A stretch of DNA of 64,000 bases, taken from Lysinibacillus sp. FSL M8-0337 (GTDB taxonomy: Bacteria > Bacillota > Bacilli > Bacillales_A > Planococcaceae). The position numbers and the translations under genes were made by a program. Below, piece by piece: positions 9,443 through 18,820 of the stretch (positions are counted from its first letter, which is position 1; the number at the start of each line of letters is the position of its first letter). The DNA lies in assembly GCF_038593855.1 (NCBI RefSeq), contig NZ_CP151996.1:2108001-2172000 (forward strand). Reading direction: 5' to 3'. A model generated the notes under the pieces. The model was given only the letters and a program-made list of their open reading frames with translations, had not been told where the DNA came from and made no database searches.

Positions 9443-12148
9443 ATGGCACAAGGTAATTTACACAACAGCCGCGCATCATTCGAAGTTAATGGTAAAACTT
9501 ACAATTACTATGACTTAGCTGCGATTGAAAAAGCTGGCGTTGCAAAAGTTTCAAACCTTCCTTACTCAATCAAAGTATTATTAGAATCAGTTTTACGTCA
9601 ATATGATGCATACGTAATCAAAGAAGAGCACGTAAACGAATTAGCAAAATGGGGTAACGGTGCTGATCCAGAAGCTGAAGTACCATTCAAACCTTCTCGC
9701 GTAGTATTACAAGACTTTACTGGTGTACCAGTAGTAGTTGACCTTGCATCTCTTCGTTCAGCAATGAAAGAAATGGGCGGAGATCCAAACAAAATCAACC
9801 CTGCTATTCCAGTTGACCTTGTAATTGACCACTCAGTACAAGTTGACAAATACGGTAATGCATCTGCATTACAAGCTAACATGGACCTTGAATTCGAACG
9901 TAACGCTGAGCGTTATAACTTCTTAAAATGGGCTCAAACTGCTTACAATAACTTCCGTGCTGTACCTCCAGCAACAGGTATCGTTCACCAAGTAAACTTA
10001 GAGTATTTAGCTCCAGTTGTACACGTAAACGAAAACGCTGACGGTACATTTGAAACATTCCCAGACTCAGTAGTAGGTACTGACTCACATACAACAATGA
10101 TCAACGGTATCGGCGTTCTTGGATGGGGTGTTGGTGGTATCGAAGCTGAAGCAGGTATGCTTGGTCAACCTTCATACTTCCCAATTCCAGAAGTTATCGG
10201 TGTTAAATTAGTTGGCGATCTTCCAAACGGAACGACTGCTACTGACTTAGCATTAAAAGTAACACAAGTTTTACGTCAACGTGGCGTAGTTGGTAAATTC
10301 GTTGAGTTCTTCGGACCTGGCGTATCTAAATTACCACTAGCTGACCGTGCAACAATCTCTAACATGGCTCCTGAATATGGTGCTACTTGTGGTTACTTCG
10401 CTATTGACGAAGAATCATTAAACTACATGCGTTTAACTGGTCGTGACGAAGAGCACATCGCGGTTGTAGAAGCTTACTTAAAAGCGAACCACATGTTCTT
10501 TGATCCAGCATTAGAGCCAGTTTACACTGACGTATTAGAAGTAAACTTAGCTGAAATCGAACCAAACCTTTCTGGTCCTAAACGTCCACAAGACTTAATT
10601 CCACTATCTCAAATGCGTTCTCGTTACAAAGAAGCAGTAGTGGCTCCACAAGGAACTCAAGGTTTCGGTTTAACTGAAGCTGAATTCGAAAAAACTTCTG
10701 TAGCTAAATTTGCTGAAGGTGATGTAGAAATTCCAACAGGTGCTGTAGCAATCGCTGCTATCACTTCTTGTACAAATACATCTAACCCATACGTTTTAAT
10801 CGCTGCTGGTTTAGTTGCGAAAAAAGCTGTAGAAAAAGGTTTAACTGTACCGAAATGGGTAAAAACTTCTTTAGCACCAGGTTCTAAAGTTGTAACTGGT
10901 TACCTTGAAGATTCAGGTTTACAAACATACCTTGACCAAATCGGTTTCAACACTGTAGGTTACGGTTGTACAACATGTATCGGTAACTCAGGTCCATTAC
11001 TTCCTGAAATCGAAGAAGCTATCAAAGCGAACGACTTATTCGTAACGTCTGTTCTTTCTGGTAACCGTAACTTCGAAGGCCGTGTACACCCACTTGTAAA
11101 AGCTAACTACTTAGCTTCACCACCACTTGTTGTAGCTTACGCACTTGCTGGTACTGTGGATATCGACCTACAAAAAGATTCATTCGGTAAAGACAAAGAT
11201 GGTAACGAAGTATTCTTCGCTGATATCTGGCCTTCAACTGAAGAAGTTAACGCTGTATTAGGTACTGTAGTTAACCGTGAATTATTCCAAAAAGAATACG
11301 AAACTGTATTCACAGCGAACGAAAAATGGAATGCAATTGAAACATCAACTGAGTCTCTATACACATTTGATGACAAATCAACTTACATCCAAAACCCACC
11401 ATTCTTCCAAGGTCTTGCAAAAGAGCCAGAAGCTATCAAAGGCTTAGACGGCTTACGCATTATGGCGAAGTTCGGTGACTCAATTACAACTGACCATATT
11501 TCTCCAGCTGGTGCAATCGGTAAAGATACACCTGCAGGTAAATATTTAATCGAAAACGGTGTTGCAATCCGTGACTTCAACTCATACGGTTCTCGTCGTG
11601 GTAACCACGAAGTTATGATGCGTGGTACATTTGCAAACATCCGTATCCGTAACCAAGTAGCTCCTGGTACAGAAGGTGGTTTCACTACTTACTGGCCAAC
11701 AGGCGAAGTAGAGTACATCTATGACGCATGCATGAAATACCAAGAGCAAGGTACTGGCTTAGTAGTACTTGCTGGTAACGACTATGGTATGGGTTCTTCT
11801 CGTGACTGGGCTGCGAAAGGTACATTCCTACTTGGCGTGAAAACTGTTATCGCACAATCTTACGAGCGTATCCACCGTTCAAACTTAGTAATGATGGGTG
11901 TTCTTCCTTTACAATACTTAAACGGTGAATCTGCTGATTCTCTAGGTTTAACTGGTAAAGAAGAAATCTCTGTAAACATTACTGACGATGTGAAACCACG
12001 TGATATCTTAACAGTTACTGCTAAATCTGAAGACGGTACAGTTAAAACTTTCCAAGCTTTAGCTCGTTTCGACTCAGAAGTAGAAGTAGACTACTACCGT
12101 CACGGTGGTATCCTACAAATGGTTCTTCGCGCGAAAGCTGCTGAATAA
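9443..12148 (+). CDS. acnA: Aconitate hydratase (aconitase A)
   Basis: 901 residues, full length for the AcnA/IRP family that interconverts citrate and isocitrate in the TCA cycle. The [4Fe-4S] ligands are visible as 'SCTNTSNP' (Cys ~442) and '[10 protein letters not shown]' (Cys ~508 and ~511). The C-terminal swivel domain carries '[10 protein letters not shown]' near residue 785. Codon choice is strongly biased compared with its neighbours, as expected of a highly expressed gene. The preceding 330-bp gap holds the CcpC-like control region. AcnA proteins of this type (CitB in B. subtilis) can also bind RNA when the cluster is lost. The gene is also called citB in Bacillus. Confidence 0.98.
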   Translation: MAQGNLHNSRASFEVNGKTYNYYDLAAIEKAGVAKVSNLPYSIKVLLESVLRQYDAYVIKEEHVNELAKWGNGADPEAEVPFKPSRVVLQDFTGVPVVVDLASLRSAMKEMGGDPNKINPAIPVDLVIDHSVQVDKYGNASALQANMDLEFERNAERYNFLKWAQTAYNNFRAVPPATGIVHQVNLEYLAPVVHVNENADGTFETFPDSVVGTDSHTTMINGIGVLGWGVGGIEAEAGMLGQPSYFPIPEVIGVKLVGDLPNGTTATDLALKVTQVLRQRGVVGKFVEFFGPGVSKLPLADRATISNMAPEYGATCGYFAIDEESLNYMRLTGRDEEHIAVVEAYLKANHMFFDPALEPVYTDVLEVNLAEIEPNLSGPKRPQDLIPLSQMRSRYKEAVVAPQGTQGFGLTEAEFEKTSVAKFAEGDVEIPTGAVAIAAITSCTNTSNPYVLIAAGLVAKKAVEKGLTVPKWVKTSLAPGSKVVTGYLEDSGLQTYLDQIGFNTVGYGCTTCIGNSGPLLPEIEEAIKANDLFVTSVLSGNRNFEGRVHPLVKANYLASPPLVVAYALAGTVDIDLQKDSFGKDKDGNEVFFADIWPSTEEVNAVLGTVVNRELFQKEYETVFTANEKWNAIETSTESLYTFDDKSTYIQNPPFFQGLAKEPEAIKGLDGLRIMAKFGDSITTDHISPAGAIGKDTPAGKYLIENGVAIRDFNSYGSRRGNHEVMMRGTFANIRIRNQVAPGTEGGFTTYWPTGEVEYIYDACMKYQEQGTGLVVLAGNDYGMGSSRDWAAKGTFLLGVKTVIAQSYERIHRSNLVMMGVLPLQYLNGESADSLGLTGKEEISVNITDDVKPRDILTVTAKSEDGTVKTFQALARFDSEVEVDYYRHGGILQMVLRAKAAE

Positions 12149-12159
12149 TTATTTTAGTA

Positions 12160-12188
12160 AAACCGATCTCTTAGGAGGTCGGTTTTTT
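12160..12188. terminator. Terminator after acnA
   Basis: AAACCGA and TCGGTTT enclose a short partly paired loop, followed by a T-run on the plus strand. It lies between convergent genes. Confidence 0.75.
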
Positions 12189-12191
12189 TAT

Positions 12192-13109
12192 TTACATACT
12201 AATTAAAATGTCAATTGGATAGATATACGGTTCAGCTGGCTCCTGTATGTTTTTCCATTGTTCAATTTTAATGATAGGTAGTTCAACGCCATTATAGTAA
12301 CCAATATCAATTGTCCCTTCAGCCTCAATCCAGCTATCTTCTTGTAAGCTCGCAGCTTCGGGCATTTCCGTTAGAAACCCAATAATGCTTGCATCAGCAA
12401 CACAATGCGTAATTAAAAATCGGGAAATGACGAATTGATTTTCTAGTAAATCAGTTTCTTTTAACACAAAACCACTTAGTCGTATTTTTTTACCTTGATA
12501 TTGTGATAAATTATTATTAATATCCTCGTAATATACAGAGAATATATAATTTGTCATCTCAACAATTGAATTTTGTGCCAGTTGTTGCTTTAAAAGGTCG
12601 TATTCTTTTTTTGACATTTCCTGTTGTTCTTCTAATAGTTTTGGATCAATAGGATGATCTTCCACCAAACCATCGTTATTGACTTCGTTACGACTTGCCA
12701 CTTCATCCTTTTTTGTGGCTTGGGATTGATTGGTCATCATTATCGTCGCGCCTTTTTTTTGCGCGATGGATGCATCTAAAAATTTTGTAGGCAATGTAAA
12801 TCCAGTTAACAATGGAACAACTAGAATGAGATAAGATAATATTCTTTTCCAATTAAACGGTGGGTTAACTAAGCTATGAGCGCAACACCCGCATAAATCG
12901 TTATGATTGCGATGATTAGAAAAAGAGAAAATCCTTTTTAATTGGGCTACAAACAACACCAAAAAAATAATTGCTACGGTTTTACTTAACATCTCATATT
13001 TTGGGTTAATTAATTTTGTTATTTCACCAGTTGCATGTAAATTGAAAATCATAACAGAGAAAGCACATAAAATAACGGCCTTTACAGCTTGTTGCAAGTG
13101 AAATTTCAT
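12192..13109 (-). CDS. TIGR03943-type permease partner protein (YcgQ-like)
   Basis: About 305 residues. Three or more hydrophobic segments lie in the first ~120 residues; a charged linker follows. The C-terminal region (~180-305) is a soluble beta-rich DUF1980-type domain with a conserved 'ITHCVADA' cysteine segment. Start at 13109 is supported by AAGGAGG seven bases upstream; a longer frame reading exists but overlaps the upstream gene. It follows the CECG permease gene by 11 bp and is clearly its operon partner, as ycgR-ycgQ in B. subtilis. The transported substrate is not established; links to metal homeostasis are inferred from the box upstream of the operon. Confidence 0.85.
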   Translation of the reverse strand: MKFHLQQAVKAVILCAFSVMIFNLHATGEITKLINPKYEMLSKTVAIIFLVLFVAQLKRIFSFSNHRNHNDLCGCCAHSLVNPPFNWKRILSYLILVVPLLTGFTLPTKFLDASIAQKKGATIMMTNQSQATKKDEVASRNEVNNDGLVEDHPIDPKLLEEQQEMSKKEYDLLKQQLAQNSIVEMTNYIFSVYYEDINNNLSQYQGKKIRLSGFVLKETDLLENQFVISRFLITHCVADASIIGFLTEMPEAASLQEDSWIEAEGTIDIGYYNGVELPIIKIEQWKNIQEPAEPYIYPIDILISM

Positions 13110-13120
13110 TAGTTGCCTCC

Positions 13121-14122
13121 TTAAAGAAAAGGTGCGATTAGCCATATTATAAAAAAGATAACGAGAAACACGATCGTTAGTACTGATAGGACAAATTTCA
13201 ATCGAAATACGCCCAACATCATGATGGTGTTTTTAAAATCAATCATAGGCCCAAAAATTAAGAACGCAAGTATTGATGGCGTTGGAAAAATAGAGCTAAA
13301 AGATGCACCTATAAAGGCGTCTGCTTCGGAACATAATGAAAGGATATAGGCTAACAGCATCATGACTGACATAGAAGATGTAAAATGATCGCCTATATCT
13401 ACAAGTGTTTTAGTGGATACAAAGGTTTGCACAAAAGCTGCTAAAAAAGCCCCGATGATTAAATATTTGCCCATATCAAAAAACTCATCAATCGAATGAT
13501 TGACCATGTTTGAACATTTTTTAAAGAATGATAGTTTTGCTGTAACATGCTGGGCATGATTAGTTCGAATACCCTTTTTAAATTGTGTTCCAGTAAACAG
13601 CATACTAATAAGCAGTGCGACGATAATGGCTATGATAAAGCCTAATATCATGCGCAACCCTGCAATTTTTAGATCATTACCGAAAGCCATATATGTAGAA
13701 ATAATGACAATAGGATTTATAAGAGGTCCCGTTAACATAAAACCCATTGCGGCATGGATAGGTACCCCCTTTGATACAAGTCTTCTTACAATGGGTACTA
13801 TTCCGCACTCACAGGCGGGGAATAGTGCACCAATCACACAGCTCATGATAATTGCCAGAAATTTATTTTTTGGAATACACTTTTGAATATGTTGCTCCGT
13901 AATAAAAATTTGAATAAACCCAGCAATTAGAACCCCAATTAAAACAAATGGTAAAGCTTCTATTAAAATACTCAAAAATATAGTATTGAGATTTAATAGT
14001 GGCGTTCCGAAAGAAAAGAGCCATGCACTACTAGGAAAGAAAGTTGGGGTTAGAAACAAAATAATCATGAGCAGCAGAAAAAATCGAGCATTTAATAATT
14101 GTTTGGGAAGTGGACGATTCAC
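13121..14122 (-). CDS. Membrane permease of the UPF0718/DUF318 family (YcgR-like)
   Basis: 333 residues with about eight to ten transmembrane helices. The family hallmark 'CECGIVPIVRRL' lies near residue 103 and 'GPLINPIV' follows; a related repeat with 'LCSEADAFIG' is in the second half. These permeases are paired with TIGR03943 proteins in Firmicutes. The cysteine-rich motif suggests a metal or thiol-related substrate, but this is inference. The gene is first in a two-gene operon preceded by a Fur-family-like box. Confidence 0.85.
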   Translation of the reverse strand: MNRPLPKQLLNARFFLLLMIILFLTPTFFPSSAWLFSFGTPLLNLNTIFLSILIEALPFVLIGVLIAGFIQIFITEQHIQKCIPKNKFLAIIMSCVIGALFPACECGIVPIVRRLVSKGVPIHAAMGFMLTGPLINPIVIISTYMAFGNDLKIAGLRMILGFIIAIIVALLISMLFTGTQFKKGIRTNHAQHVTAKLSFFKKCSNMVNHSIDEFFDMGKYLIIGAFLAAFVQTFVSTKTLVDIGDHFTSSMSVMMLLAYILSLCSEADAFIGASFSSIFPTPSILAFLIFGPMIDFKNTIMMLGVFRLKFVLSVLTIVFLVIFFIIWLIAPFL

Positions 14123-14160
14123 ATTTGCCTCCTAATTCTTTGACTTAATCGGGTTGTAAC

Positions 14161-14189
14161 TATCATTCAATAAATGATAATCGTTACGC
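14161..14189 (-). promoter_or_regulatory. Fur-family-like operator upstream of the ycgR-like operon
   Basis: TGATAAT-C-GTTACGC (14175-14189) has the 7-1-7 layout of Fur/Zur/PerR boxes, with ten of fourteen positions fitting either Fur or Zur consensus. It overlaps a perfect inverted repeat TATCATT-N5-AATGATA (14161-14179). It lies 40-70 bp upstream of the first gene. Which Fur-family regulator binds cannot be decided from sequence alone. Confidence 0.5.
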
Positions 14190-14318
14190 TTTACAGTAAG
14201 TTATGTTTACATAGCTTTTAATATAACTCGTCATATAAAATAAATAGGACCTTCTTATATGGCTTCGCACAGTGAATGGACGAAAGCAATATAAGCTGAC
14301 CCTATTTCATGAAAATTA

Positions 14319-14903
14319 TTATTTAAATCCCATTAGTTCTTTTACTTTTAATGTATTTGGAATAGATGTAAGCATTTCGAGTAAGTGAAAGGCGACATCG
14401 AACGCAGTGCCTGGATTTGAAGAGGTAATAATGTGTTCTGTGCAAACAATCCGTTCGTTGATAACTTCTGCTCCATAAGATTGTAACTGACCTAATCGTT
14501 TACTTGTTGGGTGATTGTAAGTAGTTGCCATCTTATTTTGTAAAATGCCACTATGTCCTAAAGCGAGCGATGCTACACAAATTGTCGCAATGGGCTTTTT
14601 ATGTTCGTTAAAATGGCGGATAACTTGTTGAAATGCTTCACTAAATGCATCATCATAAAAACCCGCTTCTTCAAAACCTCCAGGAATCGCGAGTGCATCA
14701 AAGTCCTCTAGTGCAATTTCATGCAATAATTTTTCGGGCGTAACTTGAAAATTCCATGTACATTGTAATTTGTTATGTAATCCTACTGTAACAACCTCTG
14801 TTGTGCCATCTCCCTCCCATTTGTTCCAGCCTAGCACATCTGTAAAGACACTTGCTTCTACCGCTTCAAAGCCATTTGCTAAAAGTAGTAAGATTTTTTT
14901 CAT
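14319..14903 (-). CDS. DJ-1/PfpI family protein
   Basis: 194 residues of the class I glutamine-amidotransferase-like fold. The nucleophile-elbow cysteine is Cys109 in 'ATICVASLALGHS', and the supporting acidic residue lies in 'GFEAVE' near residue 13. The family includes deglycases, chaperones and proteases, so the activity cannot be specified. GGAGGCAT precedes the ATG. It is divergent from the Lrp-type regulator at 15045, which may control it. Confidence 0.88.
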   Translation of the reverse strand: MKKILLLLANGFEAVEASVFTDVLGWNKWEGDGTTEVVTVGLHNKLQCTWNFQVTPEKLLHEIALEDFDALAIPGGFEEAGFYDDAFSEAFQQVIRHFNEHKKPIATICVASLALGHSGILQNKMATTYNHPTSKRLGQLQSYGAEVINERIVCTEHIITSSNPGTAFDVAFHLLEMLTSIPNTLKVKELMGFK

Positions 14904-15044
14904 ATGGTTGATGCCTCCTTTATTGCTTTAATTGTAATAAATGGAGTAACTGAATAACAGAAGTTATATAATGTAATCAAGTCTATTTTCCTTATAAGGA
15001 AAGGAATTAATTAAAAAACAATTAATAAAAAAAGGTGGATTCTA

Positions 15045-15482
15045 ATGGACAATATCGATACAGAAATTTTACGTCAATTACAATTAAACGCGAAAATCTC
15101 AATGAAGGAGCTAGCGTCAATCGTTCATTTATCTTCACCAGCTGTCATCGAACGTGTTAAAAAACTAGAAGAACAAGGCAGTATTGAAGGCTATACAACG
15201 AAAGTAAATCTTAAGAAAATGGATCGCTCCATTCAGGCGATTGTTTTGTTTAAGTCCATTGACTGTAAAAGCCTGTCAGACTTTTGTAATGCCCATCCAG
15301 ATGTTTTGGAATGTTACCGAGTAGCTGGTGAAATTAGTTATATTGTTAAACTCGCAACTTACTCTGTCGAAACATTAGAGCAGTTTATTGATGCTGCAAT
15401 GCCTTATGGTACACCCTCTACAAATATTGTGTTATCTTCAACAGAAAAAACGATGGTTCTTCCTTTTTTTGATGAAAAATAA
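15045..15482 (+). CDS. Lrp/AsnC family transcriptional regulator
   Basis: 145 residues. An N-terminal winged helix-turn-helix ('DTEILRQLQLNAKISMKELA', 'SPAVIERVKKLEEQGSI') is followed by the ligand-binding RAM domain from about residue 65 ('VLECYRVAGEISYIVKLA'). Such regulators sense amino acids. The divergent DJ-1 gene is the nearest candidate target. AAAGGTGG precedes the ATG. Confidence 0.92.
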   Translation: MDNIDTEILRQLQLNAKISMKELASIVHLSSPAVIERVKKLEEQGSIEGYTTKVNLKKMDRSIQAIVLFKSIDCKSLSDFCNAHPDVLECYRVAGEISYIVKLATYSVETLEQFIDAAMPYGTPSTNIVLSSTEKTMVLPFFDEK

Positions 15483-15554
15483 TAATAATTCCCTAAAAAA
15501 CAAACCTTTCGCTTCTGAGCACCGTTTATAGGGTAGAGAAAGGGGCGCGAGACG

Positions 15555-16070
15555 TTGCAAGTAAAGGAACTAGAAGAAATAATGGAACAGCACACGGAAC
15601 GACTTATTCGTCTTGCTTTTTATTATGTAAAGGACCTACAAGAAGCAGAGGATATTGTTCAGGATGTGTTTATTAAGTTCTATGACAATCAGCAAAAATA
15701 TGAAGAACGTGGAGAATTAAAAGCCTATTTATCGAGGCTTGTCATGAACAAAAGTAAAGATTATTTACGTAGTTGGACTTATCGCAAAATTCAAGTGCAA
15801 CAGAAAATTTTTGCCAAGCAGACAATCTCAAGAAGGGATATGCTCGTTCAGCATGATGAACAAACGCTCATCGAAAATGCTATATTCTCACTACCATTAA
15901 AGCAAAGAGAGGTACTAAGTTATTTTTACTTTGAAGATATGCCTATTGGTGAAATTGCGAAGCTTTTAAGCATCCCTGACAGTACAGTGAAAACAAGGCT
16001 GCGCAGGGGACGTGAATTATTAAAGCCTAAGCTACAGCATATTGAATGGGAGGTGTTGCTACATGAGTAA
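15555..16070 (+). CDS. ECF-type RNA polymerase sigma factor
   Basis: 171 residues. Sigma region 2 covers about residues 10-80 ('DLQEAEDIVQDVFIKFY') and region 4 about 110-165 ('LPLKQREVLSYFYFEDMPIGEIAKLL' split over the helix-turn-helix, then 'STVKTRLRRGREL'). A TTG start at 15555 is used, with AGGGG nine bases upstream; an ATG at 15582 is the alternative. Its stop overlaps the start of the membrane protein gene, the classic sigma/anti-sigma arrangement. Confidence 0.9.
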   Translation: MQVKELEEIMEQHTERLIRLAFYYVKDLQEAEDIVQDVFIKFYDNQQKYEERGELKAYLSRLVMNKSKDYLRSWTYRKIQVQQKIFAKQTISRRDMLVQHDEQTLIENAIFSLPLKQREVLSYFYFEDMPIGEIAKLLSIPDSTVKTRLRRGRELLKPKLQHIEWEVLLHE

Positions 16071-17010
16071 AGTGGATGTACGAGTAATAAGAGATTTAAC
16101 AGAAAGTAAAAAACGTGTGATGACAAATGTAGTAAAGCAAATTGAACAACGTGCCATCCCGAAGAAATCGAGACGCTGGCAGTATAGTATGTTTACTGTA
16201 ATCCTGACAATATTTATAGGGTTATTTATATACGCCCAAGTCAACAATGGGGACGAGTTATCAGCAAATGCTGTACCGATATTAGATGAAACATACTATG
16301 ATATGATTTTCCAAGATGCAATTGAGGCAAATGAAAGCCAAGAATCTATTAATATGACTTTTCAATCATTATTCGAATTGGATGCTTATTATGTCTATGC
16401 AGAAAGTAAAAACATCAAATTTAGCGAAAAGGCAATTGCGAAGCAGATGCAAGCGGAAAGAGAAAAATATGAAAAGTCATATAAAGAGAGTACAGTATTT
16501 AAAGATGGTTTAACAAAACTCAATCTAACATTAGATGAATTTTTCGATAAATATATGGAAGCAAATGCACTTAAATGGTTTGCCCAAGCAGAACTAATGA
16601 AGGAATATTACCGAAAATACGAAAATAGTTACCAAATGCATGCTTACTTTGCAGTGAAAAAAGAAGCAATGGATTATTTCACTGCTAAATATGGCCAACA
16701 AATTGCCTATTTAGAAAACAAATACAACGTGTCTAAACCTAACATGTCTACACAATACAAATATGGGACAGTTGTTGCTATGGAGGAAGACCGATTTTTA
16801 GTTGTGACAGGGGCATTGCAAGAGGAAATCGGGCAATTATCGAATGAAGAAATCATTAATAAACACACGAATGGAGTCTGGTTTCCACTTCAGGAAGTAC
16901 AGGATAAAATTGCAATTGGACAAAGTGTAAATGTCACGTACAATTGGCAAGTACCATTAAATCAATATGATTTTGTTGCTAATTTGGAGAAGATTGAAAT
17001 CTCAGACTAG
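16063..17010 (+). CDS. Membrane-anchored partner of the ECF sigma factor (probable anti-sigma)
   Basis: About 315 residues. A short cytoplasmic part (~1-40) is followed by one transmembrane helix (~41-60) and a large extracytoplasmic region. The first part of that region resembles the helical SurA/PrsA N-terminal chaperone domain ('ELDAYYVYAESKNIKFSEKA'). The last ~85 residues resemble a DUF3221-type beta domain ('YGTVVAMEEDRFLVVTGA', 'GQSVNVTYNW'). The ATG at 16063 overlaps the sigma gene by 8 bp and has AGGTG upstream. Position and topology suggest it restrains the sigma factor; no zinc-binding HxxxCxxC motif is seen. Domain resemblances are from eye inspection. Confidence 0.7.
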   Translation: MSKVDVRVIRDLTESKKRVMTNVVKQIEQRAIPKKSRRWQYSMFTVILTIFIGLFIYAQVNNGDELSANAVPILDETYYDMIFQDAIEANESQESINMTFQSLFELDAYYVYAESKNIKFSEKAIAKQMQAEREKYEKSYKESTVFKDGLTKLNLTLDEFFDKYMEANALKWFAQAELMKEYYRKYENSYQMHAYFAVKKEAMDYFTAKYGQQIAYLENKYNVSKPNMSTQYKYGTVVAMEEDRFLVVTGALQEEIGQLSNEEIINKHTNGVWFPLQEVQDKIAIGQSVNVTYNWQVPLNQYDFVANLEKIEISD

Positions 17011-17020
17011 CACCATTTAG

Positions 17021-17046
17021 AAACAGCTTATCATGATAAGCTGTTT
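17021..17046 (+). terminator. Terminator after the sigma/anti-sigma operon
   Basis: A perfect 26-bp palindrome (arms AAACAGCTTATCA / TGATAAGCTGTTT) is followed by TTTTTC. Confidence 0.85.
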
Positions 17047-17085
17047 TTTCTTATGGATTAAGGTACAATTAATGTTATTAATTGT

Positions 17086-17960
17086 ATGTATTCTAAACAT
17101 AAGGAGAACTTACTACATATGATATTACATGAAACATTATTTAGTGAAGCGGATTTAAAATGTGAACTTCAAGCATTCCTAAATGACAGTAATGCTTGGC
17201 AACAAGTAGATCAAAATAAACTTATGCAGTCTATGCTAGTGCATATTGGCTCAGTTGATAGTGAGCTACGAGACGGACTAATCTATGGTTGCTTTTATAC
17301 AATGATTGTAGAACAAGATTTACTACATCCTGCATTATTAAACGACACTCTACAATACTGTGTAACGGACTTACTAGATAAAGGCATTGGAGAGAGCCAA
17401 TCCGATTCAGTTTTTACAAGAACCTTTACAATGTTGCACTAATATTAGCAAAAGATAATGAGTCGGATTTTATTGAAGCGAACAAGATAGAAGAATTAAC
17501 AAATAAGTTAATCGCGTATTTATTAGCTGAAAAAGATGTAAGGGGATATGTGCCGGATAAAGGCTGGGCGCATAGTGTAGCACATGTCTCGGACGCAGTA
17601 GATGAATTAGTGAAAAGCCCTAAATTCAATAAAGCTTCTTTTCTAGATATTTTGCGTCCTTTATGGCAAATGATGTTACAAACAAATTATGCTTTTATTC
17701 ATGATGAAGATGAAAGGTTGTTAGTACCTATATTCACCATGTTAGAACAAGGTTTGCAGGAGCAAGAAATTATTACATTAATAAGCGAAACTACGGAAAT
17801 GCTGTCTGCTCAAAAGGCACAGCTTGATGTCTGGCACTATCGAATATTACGCTTTAACTGGAAATCATTTTTAAAAAGTTTTTATATTCAAACTGCAAGC
17901 AGTCCTCAATATGTGGCCCTTCATCAAAGCATCGCGGATTGTCTGAAAGTTGACAAGTAA
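17086..17960 (+). pseudogene. DUF2785 family protein, frameshifted
   Basis: Two frames together encode one DUF2785-like protein of about 290 residues. The first frame runs to a stop at 17440-17442 after 'VFTRTFTML'. The second continues without gap as 'ALILAKDNESDFIEANK' from 17436 and carries the family's 'DKGWAHSVAHVSDAVDEL' motif. One base appears to be missing near 17436 (a GG reduced to G would explain it). AAGGAG at 17101 favours an ATG at 17119 as the real start. It could be a true pseudogene or an assembly error. The function of DUF2785 is unknown. Confidence 0.75.
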
Positions 17961-17978
17961 TTGCCAGTTTGTTAAGAT
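17950..17978 (+). promoter_or_regulatory. Promoter of the T-box leader
   Basis: TTGACA (17950-17955), 17-bp spacer, TAAGAT (17973-17978) is a near-consensus sigma-A promoter. It overlaps the end of the DUF2785 gene and predicts transcription from about 17985 into the T-box leader. Confidence 0.75.
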
Positions 17979-17984
17979 GAGTCA

Positions 17985-18252
17985 CAATAAAAGCATACAA
18001 ATTCGTTGATGAGAAAGAGTAGTGTTACATTTTGTTCTACAGAGAGCCGACATGTTGGTGGAAGTCGGTGTGCAAATGTTTCATGAAGATCCTCTCTGAG
18101 AAAATTAGCTGAATAAAGTAAGCTAATTCGGGTGTCTACCGTTAAAAAGAACACGTATGATTGTACGTTGCTAAGTGCTATTGAGCGGGTTTCAATAGAA
18201 TTAGGGTGGTATTCGCGGTTAACCCCGTCCCTTACTTGGGACGGGGTTTTTG
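17985..18252 (+). promoter_or_regulatory. T-box riboswitch, isoleucine specifier
   Basis: The leader has Stem I elements ('AGAGAGCCGAC' and 'GGTGGAAGTCGG'), a candidate specifier codon ATC (Ile) at 18089-18091 after 'ATGAAG', and the T-box proper 'AGGGTGGTATTCGCGG' at 18203-18218. A terminator follows (CCCCGTCCC / GGGACGGGG then T5, 18221-18251). Uncharged tRNA-Ile would favour the antiterminator. It is intact by eye, yet now precedes only an ileS fragment. Confidence 0.93.
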
Positions 18253-18289
18253 TATGCCTTTTATACACGACTGTATAGGAGGAATTTAC

Positions 18290-18598
18290 ATGCAAGTTGA
18301 CAACAACAAAGAGACAACTGTAGAAAGGGAAACAAGAATTCGTAAAATATGGGAGGAAGAACGAACGTTTCAAGCATCCATCAGTAATCGTTCTGCTAAT
18401 AAGCCCTTTGTATTTTACGAAGGACCACCTACAGCAAATGGCTTACCACACGTCGGTCACGCATTTGGTAGAACGATAAAAGATGTTGTGGCGCGTTACA
18501 AAACAATGCAAGGCTACTACGTTAAACGCAAAGCAGGATGGGATACTCATGGGTTACCAGTAGAATTAGGGGTCGAAAAAAATTAGGGATATTAGTAC
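18290..18598 (+). pseudogene. ileS: Isoleucyl-tRNA synthetase, 5' fragment only
   Basis: About 100 residues survive of an enzyme that is normally over 1000. They include the class I HIGH-type motif in '[20 protein letters not shown]' and '[18 protein letters not shown]'. A shift in an A7 run at 18578-18584 creates a stop at 18586; in the other frame 'KLGI' continues the homology for a few codons and then it ends abruptly. The sequence fits the IleS2-type enzymes associated with mupirocin tolerance. AGGAGG precedes the ATG. Everything after about residue 102 has been deleted or replaced by the accessory island. Confidence 0.85.
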
Positions 18599-18616
18599 TA
18601 AGATATTTTCTTTATT

Positions 18617-18721
18617 TTAAGAAAGCTTATTGTTTTCTTTAATGCCCAAAACAGTAGAAAGTGCCCCTATTAGAAAGAAGATTAAACCTTGAGAAAAACC
18701 TAAGACTATTTTTATAATTTC
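18617..18721 (-). other. Possible transporter C-terminal remnant
   Basis: An open segment on the minus strand reads as a hydrophobic helix ending in a charged tail ('GFSQGLIFFLIGAL' then 'GIKENNKLS'). A stop lies directly upstream and there is no start or ribosome binding site. It looks like the last helix of a decayed membrane transporter, but the match is too short to name a family. Confidence 0.3.
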
Positions 18722-18820
18722 CGTTCACAAAATATTCAAAAAATAGACACTTTTCATCTTGTAAAAGGCATTTTATACTGGCTGTAAAAATAATATTTAT
18801 TTTCAAAGAGGGTGGGTAGA

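Noticed and set aside
13626..13886. Plus-strand 86-codon ORF opposite the permease gene.
   Set aside because: It lies fully inside a well-supported membrane protein gene and is a shadow of its codon pattern.
18206..18289. Extension of the ileS stump upstream of 18290.
   Set aside because: This part is the T-box antiterminator and terminator; the ribosome binding site and family alignment place the start at 18290.
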